This document shows, piece by piece, positions 15,912 through 24,293 of a stretch of 64,000 nt of DNA. The position numbers were made by a program, and so were the translations under genes. This DNA comes from Pseudomonas khavaziana (GTDB taxonomy: Bacteria; Pseudomonadota; Gammaproteobacteria; Pseudomonadales; Pseudomonadaceae): NCBI RefSeq assembly GCF_019145205.1, contig NZ_JAHSTT010000017.1:48342-112341 (forward strand), written 5' to 3'. Under the pieces are notes generated by a model. The model searched no databases. It was not told where the DNA came from and saw nothing but the letters and a program-made list of their open reading frames with translations. Position 1 is the first letter of the stretch; each line of letters begins with the position of its first letter.

Positions 15912-17201
15912 ATGGCCTTCCTCGCACTCGGTATTAACCACAAGACTGCCTCCGTAGACGTGCGCGAGCGCGTGGCGTTTACGCCAGAGCAGTTGGTTGA
16001 GGCCCTGCAGCAGCTCTGCCGGCTCACCGACAGCCGCGAAGCTGCGATCCTTTCGACCTGCAATCGCAGCGAGCTTTATATAGAGCAGGAACATCTTTGC
16101 GCGGATGTCGTACTGCGCTGGCTGGCCGATTATCACCATTTGAGCCTCGATGACCTGCGTGCCAGTGCTTATGTGCATGAAGAGGATGCGGCAGTTCGTC
16201 ACATGATGCGTGTGGCGGCCGGCCTCGATTCGCTGGTGTTGGGCGAGCCGCAGATTCTTGGCCAGATGAAATCCGCTTATGCCGTGGCGCGTGAGGCCGG
16301 CACTGTCGGGCCATTGTTGGGCAGGCTGTTCCAGGCCACGTTCAATTCCGCCAAGCAGGTGCGCACCGACACGGCCATCGGCGAAAACCCGGTGTCGGTG
16401 GCGTTTGCCGCCGTGAGCCTGGCCAAGCAGATTTTCAGCGACTTGCAGCGCAGCCAGGCCTTGCTGATTGGCGCCGGGGAAACCATCACCCTGGTGGCCC
16501 GTCATCTGCATGACCTGGGCGTGAAACGCATTGTGGTCGCCAACCGTACCCTTGAACGAGCGAGCATCCTTGCCGAGCAGTTCGGTGCCCACGCCGTGCT
16601 GCTGTCGGATATCCCGGCTGAATTGGTACGCAGTGATATCGTCATCAGTTCCACCGCCAGCCAGTTGCCGATTCTTGGCAAGGGCGCGGTCGAAAGCGCA
16701 TTGAAGCTGCGCAAGCACAAGCCGATTTTTATGGTGGATATCGCCGTTCCCCGGGATATTGAGCCTGAAGTCGGCGAGTTGGACGACGTTTACCTCTATA
16801 GCGTCGACGATCTGCATGAGGTGGTTGCCGAGAACCTCAAGAGCCGCCAGGGCGCCGCCCAGGCCGCCGAGGAAATGGTCAGCACCGGTGCCGAAGATTT
16901 CATGGTGCGCCTGCGTGAACTGGCGGCGGTGGATGTGCTCAAGGCGTATCGTCAGCAGGGTGAACGCCTGCGTGATGAAGAGCTGCTCAAGGCCCAGCGG
17001 ATGCTGGCCAACGGCAGCGGCGCCGAAGAGGTGCTGATGCAGTTGGCCCGTGGCCTGACCAACAAGCTGCTCCACGCTCCCAGCGTCCAGTTGAAAAAGC
17101 TTACTGCCGAAGGCCGCCTCGATGCGCTGGCCATGGCCCAGGAACTCTTTGCCCTCGGTGAGGGCGCGTCAGACAGCTCTTCGGATAAAAAACCGCAATG
17201 A
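15912..17201 (+). CDS. hemA: Glutamyl-tRNA reductase
   Basis: A 429-residue enzyme making glutamate-1-semialdehyde from Glu-tRNA, first step of C5-pathway tetrapyrrole synthesis. The N-terminal GINHKTA motif, the catalytic Cys 50 in ILSTCNRSE, the NADPH-binding Rossmann region (LIGAGETI) and the C-terminal dimerisation helices are present. Its stop overlaps the prfA start (ATGA). Confidence 0.98.
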   Translation: MAFLALGINHKTASVDVRERVAFTPEQLVEALQQLCRLTDSREAAILSTCNRSELYIEQEHLCADVVLRWLADYHHLSLDDLRASAYVHEEDAAVRHMMRVAAGLDSLVLGEPQILGQMKSAYAVAREAGTVGPLLGRLFQATFNSAKQVRTDTAIGENPVSVAFAAVSLAKQIFSDLQRSQALLIGAGETITLVARHLHDLGVKRIVVANRTLERASILAEQFGAHAVLLSDIPAELVRSDIVISSTASQLPILGKGAVESALKLRKHKPIFMVDIAVPRDIEPEVGELDDVYLYSVDDLHEVVAENLKSRQGAAQAAEEMVSTGAEDFMVRLRELAAVDVLKAYRQQGERLRDEELLKAQRMLANGSGAEEVLMQLARGLTNKLLHAPSVQLKKLTAEGRLDALAMAQELFALGEGASDSSSDKKPQ

Positions 17202-18280
17202 AAGCGTCACTGCTCAATAAACTGGACGTGCTCCAGGACCGTTTCGAAGAACTGACCGCCTTGCTCGGCGATGGCGAGGTCATTTCCGATCAGGCCAAGT
17301 TCCGCGCCTATTCCAAGGAATACGCGGAAGTTGAGCCCATTGTCGCTACCTACAAAAGCCTCACGAAAGTGCAGGCCGACCTCGAAGGCGCCCAGGCGCT
17401 GCTCAAGGACAGCGACCCGGACATGCGCGAAATGGCCGTGGAAGAAGTCCGCGAAGCCAAGGAAAAGCTCGCCGAGCTGGAAGGCGACCTGCAGCGCATG
17501 CTGTTGCCCAAGGACCCCAACGACGGGCGCAACGTGTACCTCGAAATCCGCGCCGGCACCGGTGGCGACGAGGCCGCGATTTTCTCCGGCGATCTGTTTC
17601 GCATGTACTCGCGTTATGCCGAACGACGCGGCTGGCGGGTCGAGATCCTGTCCGAGAACGAAGGTGAACACGGCGGCTATAAAGAGGTCATTGCCCGGGT
17701 CGAGGGTGACAACGTCTACGGCAAGCTGAAGTTTGAATCCGGCGCTCACCGCGTACAACGTGTGCCTGCGACAGAATCCCAGGGCCGTATCCACACTTCG
17801 GCGTGTACCGTGGCAGTGTTGCCTGAACCGGACGAACAGGAAGCGATTGAGATCAACCCGGCGGATTTGCGCGTGGATACCTACCGCTCATCCGGTGCGG
17901 GTGGCCAGCACGTCAACAAGACCGATTCGGCAATCCGTATCACTCACTTGCCGTCGGGCATCGTGGTGGAGTGCCAGGAAGAACGCTCCCAGCACAAGAA
18001 CCGTGCGCGGGCCATGTCCTGGCTGTCGGCCAAGCTGAACGACCAGCAGACCAGCGCCGCGGCCAACGCGATTGCCAGCGAGCGCAAGTTGCTGGTGGGC
18101 TCGGGCGACCGCTCCGAGCGTATCCGTACCTACAACTTTGCCCAGGGCCGGGTCACCGACCATCGGGTCAATCTGACCCTATACTCCCTGGACGAGATTC
18201 TCGCCGGTGGCGTGGATGCGGTGATCGAGCCGTTGCTCGCCGAATACCAGGCCGATCAACTGGCGGCGATAGGTGAATAA
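17198..18280 (+). CDS. prfA: Peptide chain release factor 1
   Basis: A 360-residue RF1 that reads UAA and UAG. The stop-codon recognition tripeptide PAT (in RVPATESQGR) and the GGQ motif (Gly235-Gly236-Gln237) are intact. The gene lies between hemA and prmC, whose product methylates this GGQ glutamine. Confidence 0.98.
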   Translation: MKASLLNKLDVLQDRFEELTALLGDGEVISDQAKFRAYSKEYAEVEPIVATYKSLTKVQADLEGAQALLKDSDPDMREMAVEEVREAKEKLAELEGDLQRMLLPKDPNDGRNVYLEIRAGTGGDEAAIFSGDLFRMYSRYAERRGWRVEILSENEGEHGGYKEVIARVEGDNVYGKLKFESGAHRVQRVPATESQGRIHTSACTVAVLPEPDEQEAIEINPADLRVDTYRSSGAGGQHVNKTDSAIRITHLPSGIVVECQEERSQHKNRARAMSWLSAKLNDQQTSAAANAIASERKLLVGSGDRSERIRTYNFAQGRVTDHRVNLTLYSLDEILAGGVDAVIEPLLAEYQADQLAAIGE

Positions 18281-19111
18281 ATGACCATCATTGCCAGCCT
18301 GCTGCGTGCCGCCGACCTGCCCGACTCACCGACTGCGCGCCTGGACGTGGAGCTGCTGCTGGCCGCTGCCCTGGGCAAGTCGCGCAGCTACTTGCATACC
18401 TGGCCGGAAAAGATCGTCAGCAGCGAAGATGCCCTGACCTTTGCCGGCTACCTGCAGCGCCGCCGCAGCGGCGAGCCGGTGGCGTATATCCTCGGCCAGC
18501 AGGGCTTCTGGAAGCTCGACCTGGAGGTCGCGCCGCACACGCTGATCCCGCGTCCGGAAACCGAACTGTTGGTGGAGGCCGCCCTGGAGTTGCTGCCCGC
18601 CACGCGCGCCAACGTCCTCGACCTGGGCACTGGCAGTGGCGCCATCGCCTTGGCCTTGGCCAGCGAGCGCCCGGCCTGGCAGGTCACGGCCGTCGACCGC
18701 GTGCTGGAAGCCGTGGCCCTGGCCGAGCGCAATCGCCAGCGCCTGCACCTCAACAACGCCACGGTGCTGAACAGCCATTGGTTCAGCGCTTTGCAAGGCC
18801 ACAGTTTTGACCTGATCATCAGCAACCCACCCTACATCGCCGACAATGACCCGCACCTGGTGGCTGGCGACGTGCGCTTCGAGCCGGCCAGCGCGCTGGT
18901 GGCGGGGCATGATGGCCTGGACGATTTGCGCCTGATCATCAAGCAAGCCCCGGCTCATCTGAATGCCGGTGGCTGGTTGTTGCTCGAGCATGGTTACGAC
19001 CAGGCTGCGGCCGTGCGTGACTTGCTGCTGGACCAGGGGTTCGAAAACCTCCACAGCCGCATTGACCTTGGCGGTCACGAACGCATCAGCCTGGGACGCC
19101 GCCCGTGCTGA
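18281..19111 (+). CDS. prmC: Release-factor glutamine methyltransferase
   Basis: A 276-residue SAM-dependent methyltransferase that methylates the GGQ glutamine of RF1 and RF2. The SAM-binding motif DLGTGSGAIAL and the substrate-amide motif NPPY (in IISNPPYIAD) are present. The ATG directly follows the prfA TAA. Confidence 0.97.
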   Translation: MTIIASLLRAADLPDSPTARLDVELLLAAALGKSRSYLHTWPEKIVSSEDALTFAGYLQRRRSGEPVAYILGQQGFWKLDLEVAPHTLIPRPETELLVEAALELLPATRANVLDLGTGSGAIALALASERPAWQVTAVDRVLEAVALAERNRQRLHLNNATVLNSHWFSALQGHSFDLIISNPPYIADNDPHLVAGDVRFEPASALVAGHDGLDDLRLIIKQAPAHLNAGGWLLLEHGYDQAAAVRDLLLDQGFENLHSRIDLGGHERISLGRRPC

Positions 19112-19860
19112 CCGACCAGGAGCTGTTGCGCTACAGCCGGCAGATTCTGTTGCAGCATGTCGACGTTGAAGGCCAGTTGCGCCTGAAACACAGTCGCGCG
19201 CTGATCGTCGGCCTGGGTGGCCTGGGCGCACCGGTTGCGCTGTATCTCGCCGCCGCCGGCGTGGGCGAGTTGCACCTGGCCGATTTTGACACCGTCGACC
19301 TGACCAACCTGCAACGCCAGATCATCCATGACACCGACAGCGTAGGGCAGACCAAGGTCGATTCGGCCCAGCGTCGCCTAAGCGCGATCAACCCTGAAAT
19401 CACCTTGGTCGCCCATCGCACCGCGTTGGATGCCGACTCGCTGGCCGCCGCCGTCGCCGCAGTGGACGTGGTGCTTGATTGCAGCGACAACTTCTCCACC
19501 CGCGAAGCGGTCAACGCTGCCTGTGTCGCCGCCGACAAGCCGTTGATCAGTGGCGCGGCGATTCGCCTGGAGGGGCAATTGTCGGTGTTCGATCCACGGC
19601 GCGTCGACAGCCCGTGCTACCACTGTTTATATGGGCACGGCAGCGACACCGAGCTGACCTGCAGCGAAGCCGGGGTAGTCGGGCCGTTAGTGGGGCTGGT
19701 CGGTAGCTTGCAAGCGCTGGAAGCTTTGAAACTGCTGGCACGTTTTGGCGAGCCACTGGTGGGCCGGCTGTTGCTGATCGATGCCCTGACCACGCGCTTT
19801 CGCGAGCTGCGCGTCAAGCGTGACCCTGGCTGCAGCGTTTGCGGGCCCCGGCATGGTTAA
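19105..19860 (+). CDS. moeB: MoeB/ThiF/HesA-family adenylyltransferase
   Basis: A 251-residue E1-like enzyme that adenylates the C-terminal glycine of a sulfur-carrier protein (MoaD or ThiS). The nucleotide motif GLGGLGAP, the DFDTVDLTNLQRQ segment and two Cys pairs for zinc (CYHC and CSVC) are seen. The start is GTG at 19105, inside the prmC end. Position after prmC matches the Pseudomonas gene called moeB; ThiF function cannot be excluded. Confidence 0.88.
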   Translation: MLTDQELLRYSRQILLQHVDVEGQLRLKHSRALIVGLGGLGAPVALYLAAAGVGELHLADFDTVDLTNLQRQIIHDTDSVGQTKVDSAQRRLSAINPEITLVAHRTALDADSLAAAVAAVDVVLDCSDNFSTREAVNAACVAADKPLISGAAIRLEGQLSVFDPRRVDSPCYHCLYGHGSDTELTCSEAGVVGPLVGLVGSLQALEALKLLARFGEPLVGRLLLIDALTTRFRELRVKRDPGCSVCGPRHG

Positions 19861-20647
19861 GGGCGCGCCCATCGGTGTGTTCGACTCCGGTATCGGCGGC
19901 CTGACGGTGCTGGAGGAAATCCAGCAGTTATTGCCCCATGAGTCACTATTGTACGTGGCCGATTGTGGGCATATCCCCTATGGTGAGAAAACCCCGGCGT
20001 TCATTCTTGAGCGTTCCCGGTCTGTCGCCGAGTTTTTTCGCGAGCAGGGCGCCAAGGCATTTGTGATTGCCTGTAATACGGCCACCGTCGCCGCCGTTGC
20101 CGATTTGCGCCAGGACTACCCTGATTGGCCGCTGGTCGGCATGGAGCCTGCGGTCAAACCGGCCGCTGCTGCCACGCGCAGTGGCGTCGTCGGTGTACTT
20201 GCCACCACCGGTACCCTGCAAAGCGCCAAATTTGCCGCGTTGCTCGACCGCTTCGCCACCGATGTGCGGGTGATTACCCAGCCGTGTCCGGGCCTGGTGG
20301 AGTTGATCGAAACCGGCGACCTGGACAGTCCTGTGTTGCACAGGCTGTTGCTGGGCTATGTCGAACCCCTGATCAGTGCCGGTTGCGACACCATCATCCT
20401 GGGTTGTACCCACTATCCCTTCCTCAAGCCACTTCTGGCGCAGATGCTCCCCCCCAGCATCATCCTCATTGATACCGGCGCCGCCGTGGCGCGCCAGCTC
20501 AAGCGCTTATTGGGTGAGCGCGACCTGCTGGCCGCTGGCGATCCTGAACCTGCACAGTTCTGGACCAGCGGTGACCTGTTTCACTTAAGAAATATCCTAC
20601 CGACACTATGGAAACATCCCGGAATTGTGCGAAGCTTTGCTTCGTGA
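19853..20647 (+). CDS. murI: Glutamate racemase
   Basis: A 264-residue enzyme supplying D-glutamate for peptidoglycan. The start MVKGAPIGVFDSGIGG (ATG 19853-19855) overlaps the moeB stop. The catalytic cysteines lie in ACNTATVAAV and GCTHYPFL. It closes the hemA-prfA-prmC-moeB-murI run, all overlapping or abutting. Confidence 0.96.
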   Translation: MVKGAPIGVFDSGIGGLTVLEEIQQLLPHESLLYVADCGHIPYGEKTPAFILERSRSVAEFFREQGAKAFVIACNTATVAAVADLRQDYPDWPLVGMEPAVKPAAAATRSGVVGVLATTGTLQSAKFAALLDRFATDVRVITQPCPGLVELIETGDLDSPVLHRLLLGYVEPLISAGCDTIILGCTHYPFLKPLLAQMLPPSIILIDTGAAVARQLKRLLGERDLLAAGDPEPAQFWTSGDLFHLRNILPTLWKHPGIVRSFAS

Positions 20648-20757
20648 AAATTTCGTGAAATGCGCTGAAAAAAGCTGAACTTCCGTCTATGCCTCAGTTT
20701 CTATAGCCAGTTAGCCTGTTTAAAACCATATAACTTCGTTCGGAAAGGATGTTTCTT

Positions 20758-21276
20758 ATGAAGCGCTTGTTCTGTTTGGCTGCGATTGCGGCCGCTGTGT
20801 TGGGACACTCTGTTTCAGCCCAGGCCGCTGGCCTGGAGTTCGGGTTGGGGAGCACCAGTGATTCGACGTTGACCTATCGACTGGGCCTGACCTCGGACTG
20901 GGATAAGAGCTGGATGCAAAGCAACGTTGGCCGTCTGACCGGCTACTGGAGCGGCGCTTATACGTATTGGGAAGGTGATGACCGTGCAGGGGCAAGCAGC
21001 CTGTCGTTCTCGCCGGTGTTTGTGTATGAGTTTGCCGGCGAGTCGGTCAAGCCCTACATCGAAGCCGGTATCGGCGTGGCGCTGTTCTCCCGCACCCGTC
21101 TGGAAGACAACAACATCGGCCAATCTTTTCAGTTCGAAGACCGCCTGGGTTTCGGTCTGCGCTTCAACGGCGGGCATGAAGTTGGCATTCGGGCCACGCA
21201 CTATTCCAATGCCGGTATCAGCAGCAATAACGATGGGGTAGAGAGCTACTCGCTGCACTACACCATGCCGTTGTAA
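20758..21276 (+). CDS. pagL: Lipid A 3-O-deacylase, PagL type
   Basis: A 172-residue outer-membrane enzyme that removes the 3-O-linked acyl chain from lipid A. A signal peptide (MKRLFCLAAIAAAVLGHSVSAQA) is followed by an eight-strand beta-barrel-like pattern. The catalytic triad matches the family spacing: His148 and Ser150 in THYSNAG, Glu162 in GVESY, ending in a short barrel strand. The ATG at 20758 is preferred to one nine bases earlier because GGAAAGGA lies eight bases upstream. It is monocistronic, flanked by murI and a REP pair. Confidence 0.92.
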   Translation: MKRLFCLAAIAAAVLGHSVSAQAAGLEFGLGSTSDSTLTYRLGLTSDWDKSWMQSNVGRLTGYWSGAYTYWEGDDRAGASSLSFSPVFVYEFAGESVKPYIEAGIGVALFSRTRLEDNNIGQSFQFEDRLGFGLRFNGGHEVGIRATHYSNAGISSNNDGVESYSLHYTMPL

Positions 21277-21281
21277 TGCAC

Positions 21282-21382
21282 TGTAGCAGCGAGCTTGCTC
21301 GCGAAGAACCTCAACGATAACGCCGCGAATCGGGTTTAACGCGGCGCTCTCAGGTTTTTCGCGAGCAAGCTCGCTCCTACAA
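21282..21382. repeat. REP inverted pair, family GTAGGAGCGAGC
   Basis: A second copy of the facing element pair seen at 15702-15805, with one arm slightly altered (GTAGCAGCGAGC). It lies between the convergent genes pagL and the YkgJ-family gene and could act as a shared transcript end. Confidence 0.9.
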
Positions 21383-21384
21383 CA

Positions 21385-21687
21385 TCAGCGGTAGGCCGTG
21401 GTAATCCCTTCGCGTTCTTCAAGGCATTCCGGCGCCCCCATCTCGAACTCCCGGCAAATCAGCGGCCGCAGCTCATAGATCGTGCACATCATCGTGTCGC
21501 GGTCCAACGCTGCGCACCAGCCGTCGTCCAAGCGCAGCATCACTTCACCCCCCCAATCGTCGGTATCGATAAAACGTTGCGGCACGCCAGTGTCGGTGAT
21601 CAGCATGACTTCCAGCTGGCAGCAACAGGCCGCGCACGTCGAGCAGGTGACGGGTTCGGTGATTTGAATGTGAGGGATGTTGGTCAT
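21385..21687 (-). CDS. YkgJ-family cysteine-cluster protein
   Basis: A 100-residue protein with the CxxCxxCC cluster near its N terminus (CSTCAACC) and later cysteines in CTIYELRPLICREF and APEC, the pattern of the YkgJ/UPF0153 family thought to bind zinc or an iron-sulfur cluster. The exact role is unknown. It follows the DUF2878 gene on the same strand by about 54 bases but need not be in its operon. Confidence 0.85.
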   Translation of the reverse strand: MTNIPHIQITEPVTCSTCAACCCQLEVMLITDTGVPQRFIDTDDWGGEVMLRLDDGWCAALDRDTMMCTIYELRPLICREFEMGAPECLEEREGITTAYR

Positions 21688-21741
21688 AGGCGCGCAGTGT
21701 AAGGCAAGTGCGTCAGATGCGTATGAATGCTCGGACAGGCG

Positions 21742-22233
21742 TCAATGCTCCAGCCTCTGCGCAATCCTGTGCAACAGCGGAAAGAGCATGGCCCATAACA
21801 GCGCCAGGCCGATCAGCGTCGTTGCCGTGCCGTAGGTAAAGCTCACGCCTGCCAATTGACTGCCGGCGTAATAAGACAACGGCCCGCCCACTGCGCCCAG
21901 CAGGCTGGCCAGCCACCAGGGCTGTGCGCTCCAGGCCAGGCAATGCCGCAAGGTGGTGGCCAGCAAGGCCCATAACAGTATCAGCCACAGCGGAATCAGC
22001 GGCCCCGGCGTATTGAACTCAAACACGCCAAGCCCACGCAATGCCGTATCGATCAGTGTGCCCAGCACCGTCACGGCCAGAATCACTTGCCCCTCCCTGG
22101 CCCAGGAACTTATCCACAGCAGGTGCGCGCCCAGCGCCGCGATGCCGATCAGCAGCCAGCGGCTGTCGCCGCCGAGCACGCAGGCAAACCAGCCGCACTG
22201 AAACAGCACGGCGTTGGCCAGGGATTTAAGCAC
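21742..22233 (-). CDS. DUF2878 membrane protein
   Basis: A 163-residue integral membrane protein with about five hydrophobic segments, matching DUF2878. The start is GTG at 22231-22233 (translated VLKSLANAVLFQCG), overlapping the end of the cyclopropane-synthase-like gene by eight bases; the longer frame upstream is antisense-like and not used. It is the last gene of the photolyase operon. Function unknown; co-occurrence with the lipid-modification genes suggests a membrane-related role. Confidence 0.8.
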   Translation of the reverse strand: MLKSLANAVLFQCGWFACVLGGDSRWLLIGIAALGAHLLWISSWAREGQVILAVTVLGTLIDTALRGLGVFEFNTPGPLIPLWLILLWALLATTLRHCLAWSAQPWWLASLLGAVGGPLSYYAGSQLAGVSFTYGTATTLIGLALLWAMLFPLLHRIAQRLEH

Positions 22234-23497
22234 TGAAACGCCCGAGCAGCGGTGGATTGATCGCCGCCGGTTTGGCCAGCAGCAATTGCGCCGTACCAAT
22301 GGTGCGTTCCATGAAGCCGCCCTCGCAGTAGCACAGGTAGAACTCCCACAGGCGCAGGAAGTATTCGTCGTAGCCAAGCTCGGTGAGACGGCCATGGGCG
22401 CGGCGAAAGTTCTCATGCCACAGGCGCAGGGTGCGGGCGTAGTGCAGGCCGAAGTCTTCCATGTGCAACAGGTTCATGTCGGTGTCGCGGCTGACGATCT
22501 GCAGCATGTTCTGTACACAGGGAAGGGCGCCGCCGGGAAATATATAGCGCTGGATAAAGTCGACGCTGCGCTTGGCCTGTTCGAAGCGTTGTTCGCGGAT
22601 GGTGATGGCTTGCAGCAACATCAGGCCGTCGGGCTTGAGCAAATGGGCACATTGCTTGAAATAGGTGGGCAGGAAGCGATGGCCCACCGCTTCGATCATT
22701 TCGATCGACACCAGCTTATCGTACGTACCGGTGAGGTCACGGTAATCGCTTAGCAGCAAGGTCACTTGATCTTGCAGGCCCAGTGCCTGGATGCGTTGCG
22801 CGGTATAGGTGAACTGCTCCCTGGACAAGGTCGTAGTGGTGACCTTGCAACCGTAGTGCTGCGCCGCATACAGCGCCATGCTGCCCCAGCCGGTGCCGAT
22901 TTCCAGCAGATGGTCGCTGGGCTTGAGCGCCAGCTTCTGGCAGATACGCGCCAACTTGTTCAGTTGGGCTTGCTCAAGGGTGTCATCAGGCGTGAGGAAC
23001 TGCGCCGCCGAGTACATCATGGTGGGGTCGAGGAATTCTTCGAACAGGTCGTTGCCCAGGTCGTAATGGGCGGCGATATTTTTTTGCGAGCCTTTGCGCG
23101 TGTTGCGGTTGAGCCAGTGCAGGCCCTGGGTGAGCGGCCGGGCCAGGCGAGCGAGGCCGCCTTCCATGGCGTCGAGCACCTCCAGGTTGCTGACCATCAC
23201 CCGCACCACGGCGGTGAGGTCGGGGCTGGTCCAATAACCATGGATAAACGCTTCGCCGGCGCCGATCGAACCATTGGCCGCCACCAGGCCCCAGGCCGCC
23301 GAGTCGAGAATCTGGATTTCACCCAGCAGGTGCGCTTCCCGGGCGCCGAAGACTTGTCGCTCGCCGTCCTCGATGATCACCAACTGACCATGGCGCAATT
23401 GGCTGAACTGGCGAAGCACGCCCTTGCGCAACAAGGCGGCGGTCACACCGTTGACGTTCAGCCGGTTGGCCTTGACCGATAAGCTAGGGGTTTTCAT
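22226..23497 (-). CDS. Cyclopropane-fatty-acid-synthase-like SAM methyltransferase (CfaA/UfaM group)
   Basis: A 423-residue member of the CFA synthase family, which methylates double bonds of membrane unsaturated fatty acids using SAM. The SAM motif LEIGTGWGSMALYAAQHYG and the family segments AAHYDLGNDLFEEFLDPTMMYS and SIEMIEAVGH are present. The start MKTPSLSVK (23495-23497) has an AGGA site upstream. Its neighbours are the DUF1365 and FAD oxidoreductase genes, the set found with CfaA-type genes in singlet-oxygen and light regulons, so the product may be something other than a plain cyclopropane lipid. It overlaps the DUF1365 gene by 14 bases. Confidence 0.88.
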   Translation of the reverse strand: MKTPSLSVKANRLNVNGVTAALLRKGVLRQFSQLRHGQLVIIEDGERQVFGAREAHLLGEIQILDSAAWGLVAANGSIGAGEAFIHGYWTSPDLTAVVRVMVSNLEVLDAMEGGLARLARPLTQGLHWLNRNTRKGSQKNIAAHYDLGNDLFEEFLDPTMMYSAAQFLTPDDTLEQAQLNKLARICQKLALKPSDHLLEIGTGWGSMALYAAQHYGCKVTTTTLSREQFTYTAQRIQALGLQDQVTLLLSDYRDLTGTYDKLVSIEMIEAVGHRFLPTYFKQCAHLLKPDGLMLLQAITIREQRFEQAKRSVDFIQRYIFPGGALPCVQNMLQIVSRDTDMNLLHMEDFGLHYARTLRLWHENFRRAHGRLTELGYDEYFLRLWEFYLCYCEGGFMERTIGTAQLLLAKPAAINPPLLGRFSA

Positions 23498-24293
23498 GGC
23501 GGCGATCCTTGGTGTACCCGACTGCGGTGCGAGAGGCACCATCGGCGGCCCGGTGGGGAAAAATCGGTGTGTGCTTGAGCAGCAGGCGCAGGGCTTGCCA
23601 GTAGATCGCCAGGCAGGTCTTGGCGGTCATCCACGGAAAACGCCATAAATAACCATGCAGGCTGGCGCGGCTCAGAGGTTGGCGTTCCAGGCTCAACGTG
23701 GCGTCAAAGAGTTTCTGCGTGCCTTGCCAATCGGCCATGTGCACGCCGAGCCGGGCGGCGGGCGGGCTGAAACTCATGCGGTATTCCAGGTCGCGAGGCA
23801 AAAACGGCGACACATGGAAGGCCTTGGCCACGGCGAAATGCTGGTGCTCATCGGCGCCGAGGGCCTGGGCCGGCAGCACGTAGTGATAGCGTTCGCGCCA
23901 AGGTGTGTTGGTCACTTCACACAGGATCGCAGCCAATCGTCCGTCGGCCTCGAAGCAGTAGAAGAAACTCACAGGATTAAAAGCCAGGCCCCAACTGCGG
24001 GCCTGGGTCAGTAGGCAGATAACGCCCCGGGGTGTATGCCCCAGGGCCTTGCCGACTTCGTGGCGCACGGCATCGCTCAAGCTCATGCCGTGGCGGGTGA
24101 ATTCACGCAGATAGTCCTGCTGGCGGAAACCGAAGGGTGCCAAGCGACTTGGGCCGGCCATGGGCGACAGGCCAAGCACTTCATCCTCTTCGCTGAGGTC
24201 CAGGTACAGCAGGCCGATGCGGTAGCGAAAGGCGTGGGCCCTGGGCGCGAACCGGCGATGGGCGATCCAGCCGCTGTACAGGGCGCTGTTCAC
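23484..24293 (-). CDS. DUF1365 protein
   Basis: A 269-residue protein of the DUF1365 family (COG3496). The start is GTG at 24291-24293 (VNSALYSGWIAHRRF), overlapping the stop of the FAD oxidoreductase gene as GTGA. Family segments such as HAFRYRIGLLYLDL, NPVSFFYCFE and FHVSPFLP are seen. The biochemical role is unknown; it is regularly linked to CFA-type methyltransferases and the adjacent FAD enzyme. Confidence 0.88.
   Translation of the reverse strand: MNSALYSGWIAHRRFAPRAHAFRYRIGLLYLDLSEEDEVLGLSPMAGPSRLAPFGFRQQDYLREFTRHGMSLSDAVRHEVGKALGHTPRGVICLLTQARSWGLAFNPVSFFYCFEADGRLAAILCEVTNTPWRERYHYVLPAQALGADEHQHFAVAKAFHVSPFLPRDLEYRMSFSPPAARLGVHMADWQGTQKLFDATLSLERQPLSRASLHGYLWRFPWMTAKTCLAIYWQALRLLLKHTPIFPHRAADGASRTAVGYTKDRRHENP

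Noticed and set aside
15765..17075. A 436-codon minus-strand frame opposite hemA
   Set aside because: Antisense to hemA and runs into a REP pair; composition is typical of shadow frames.
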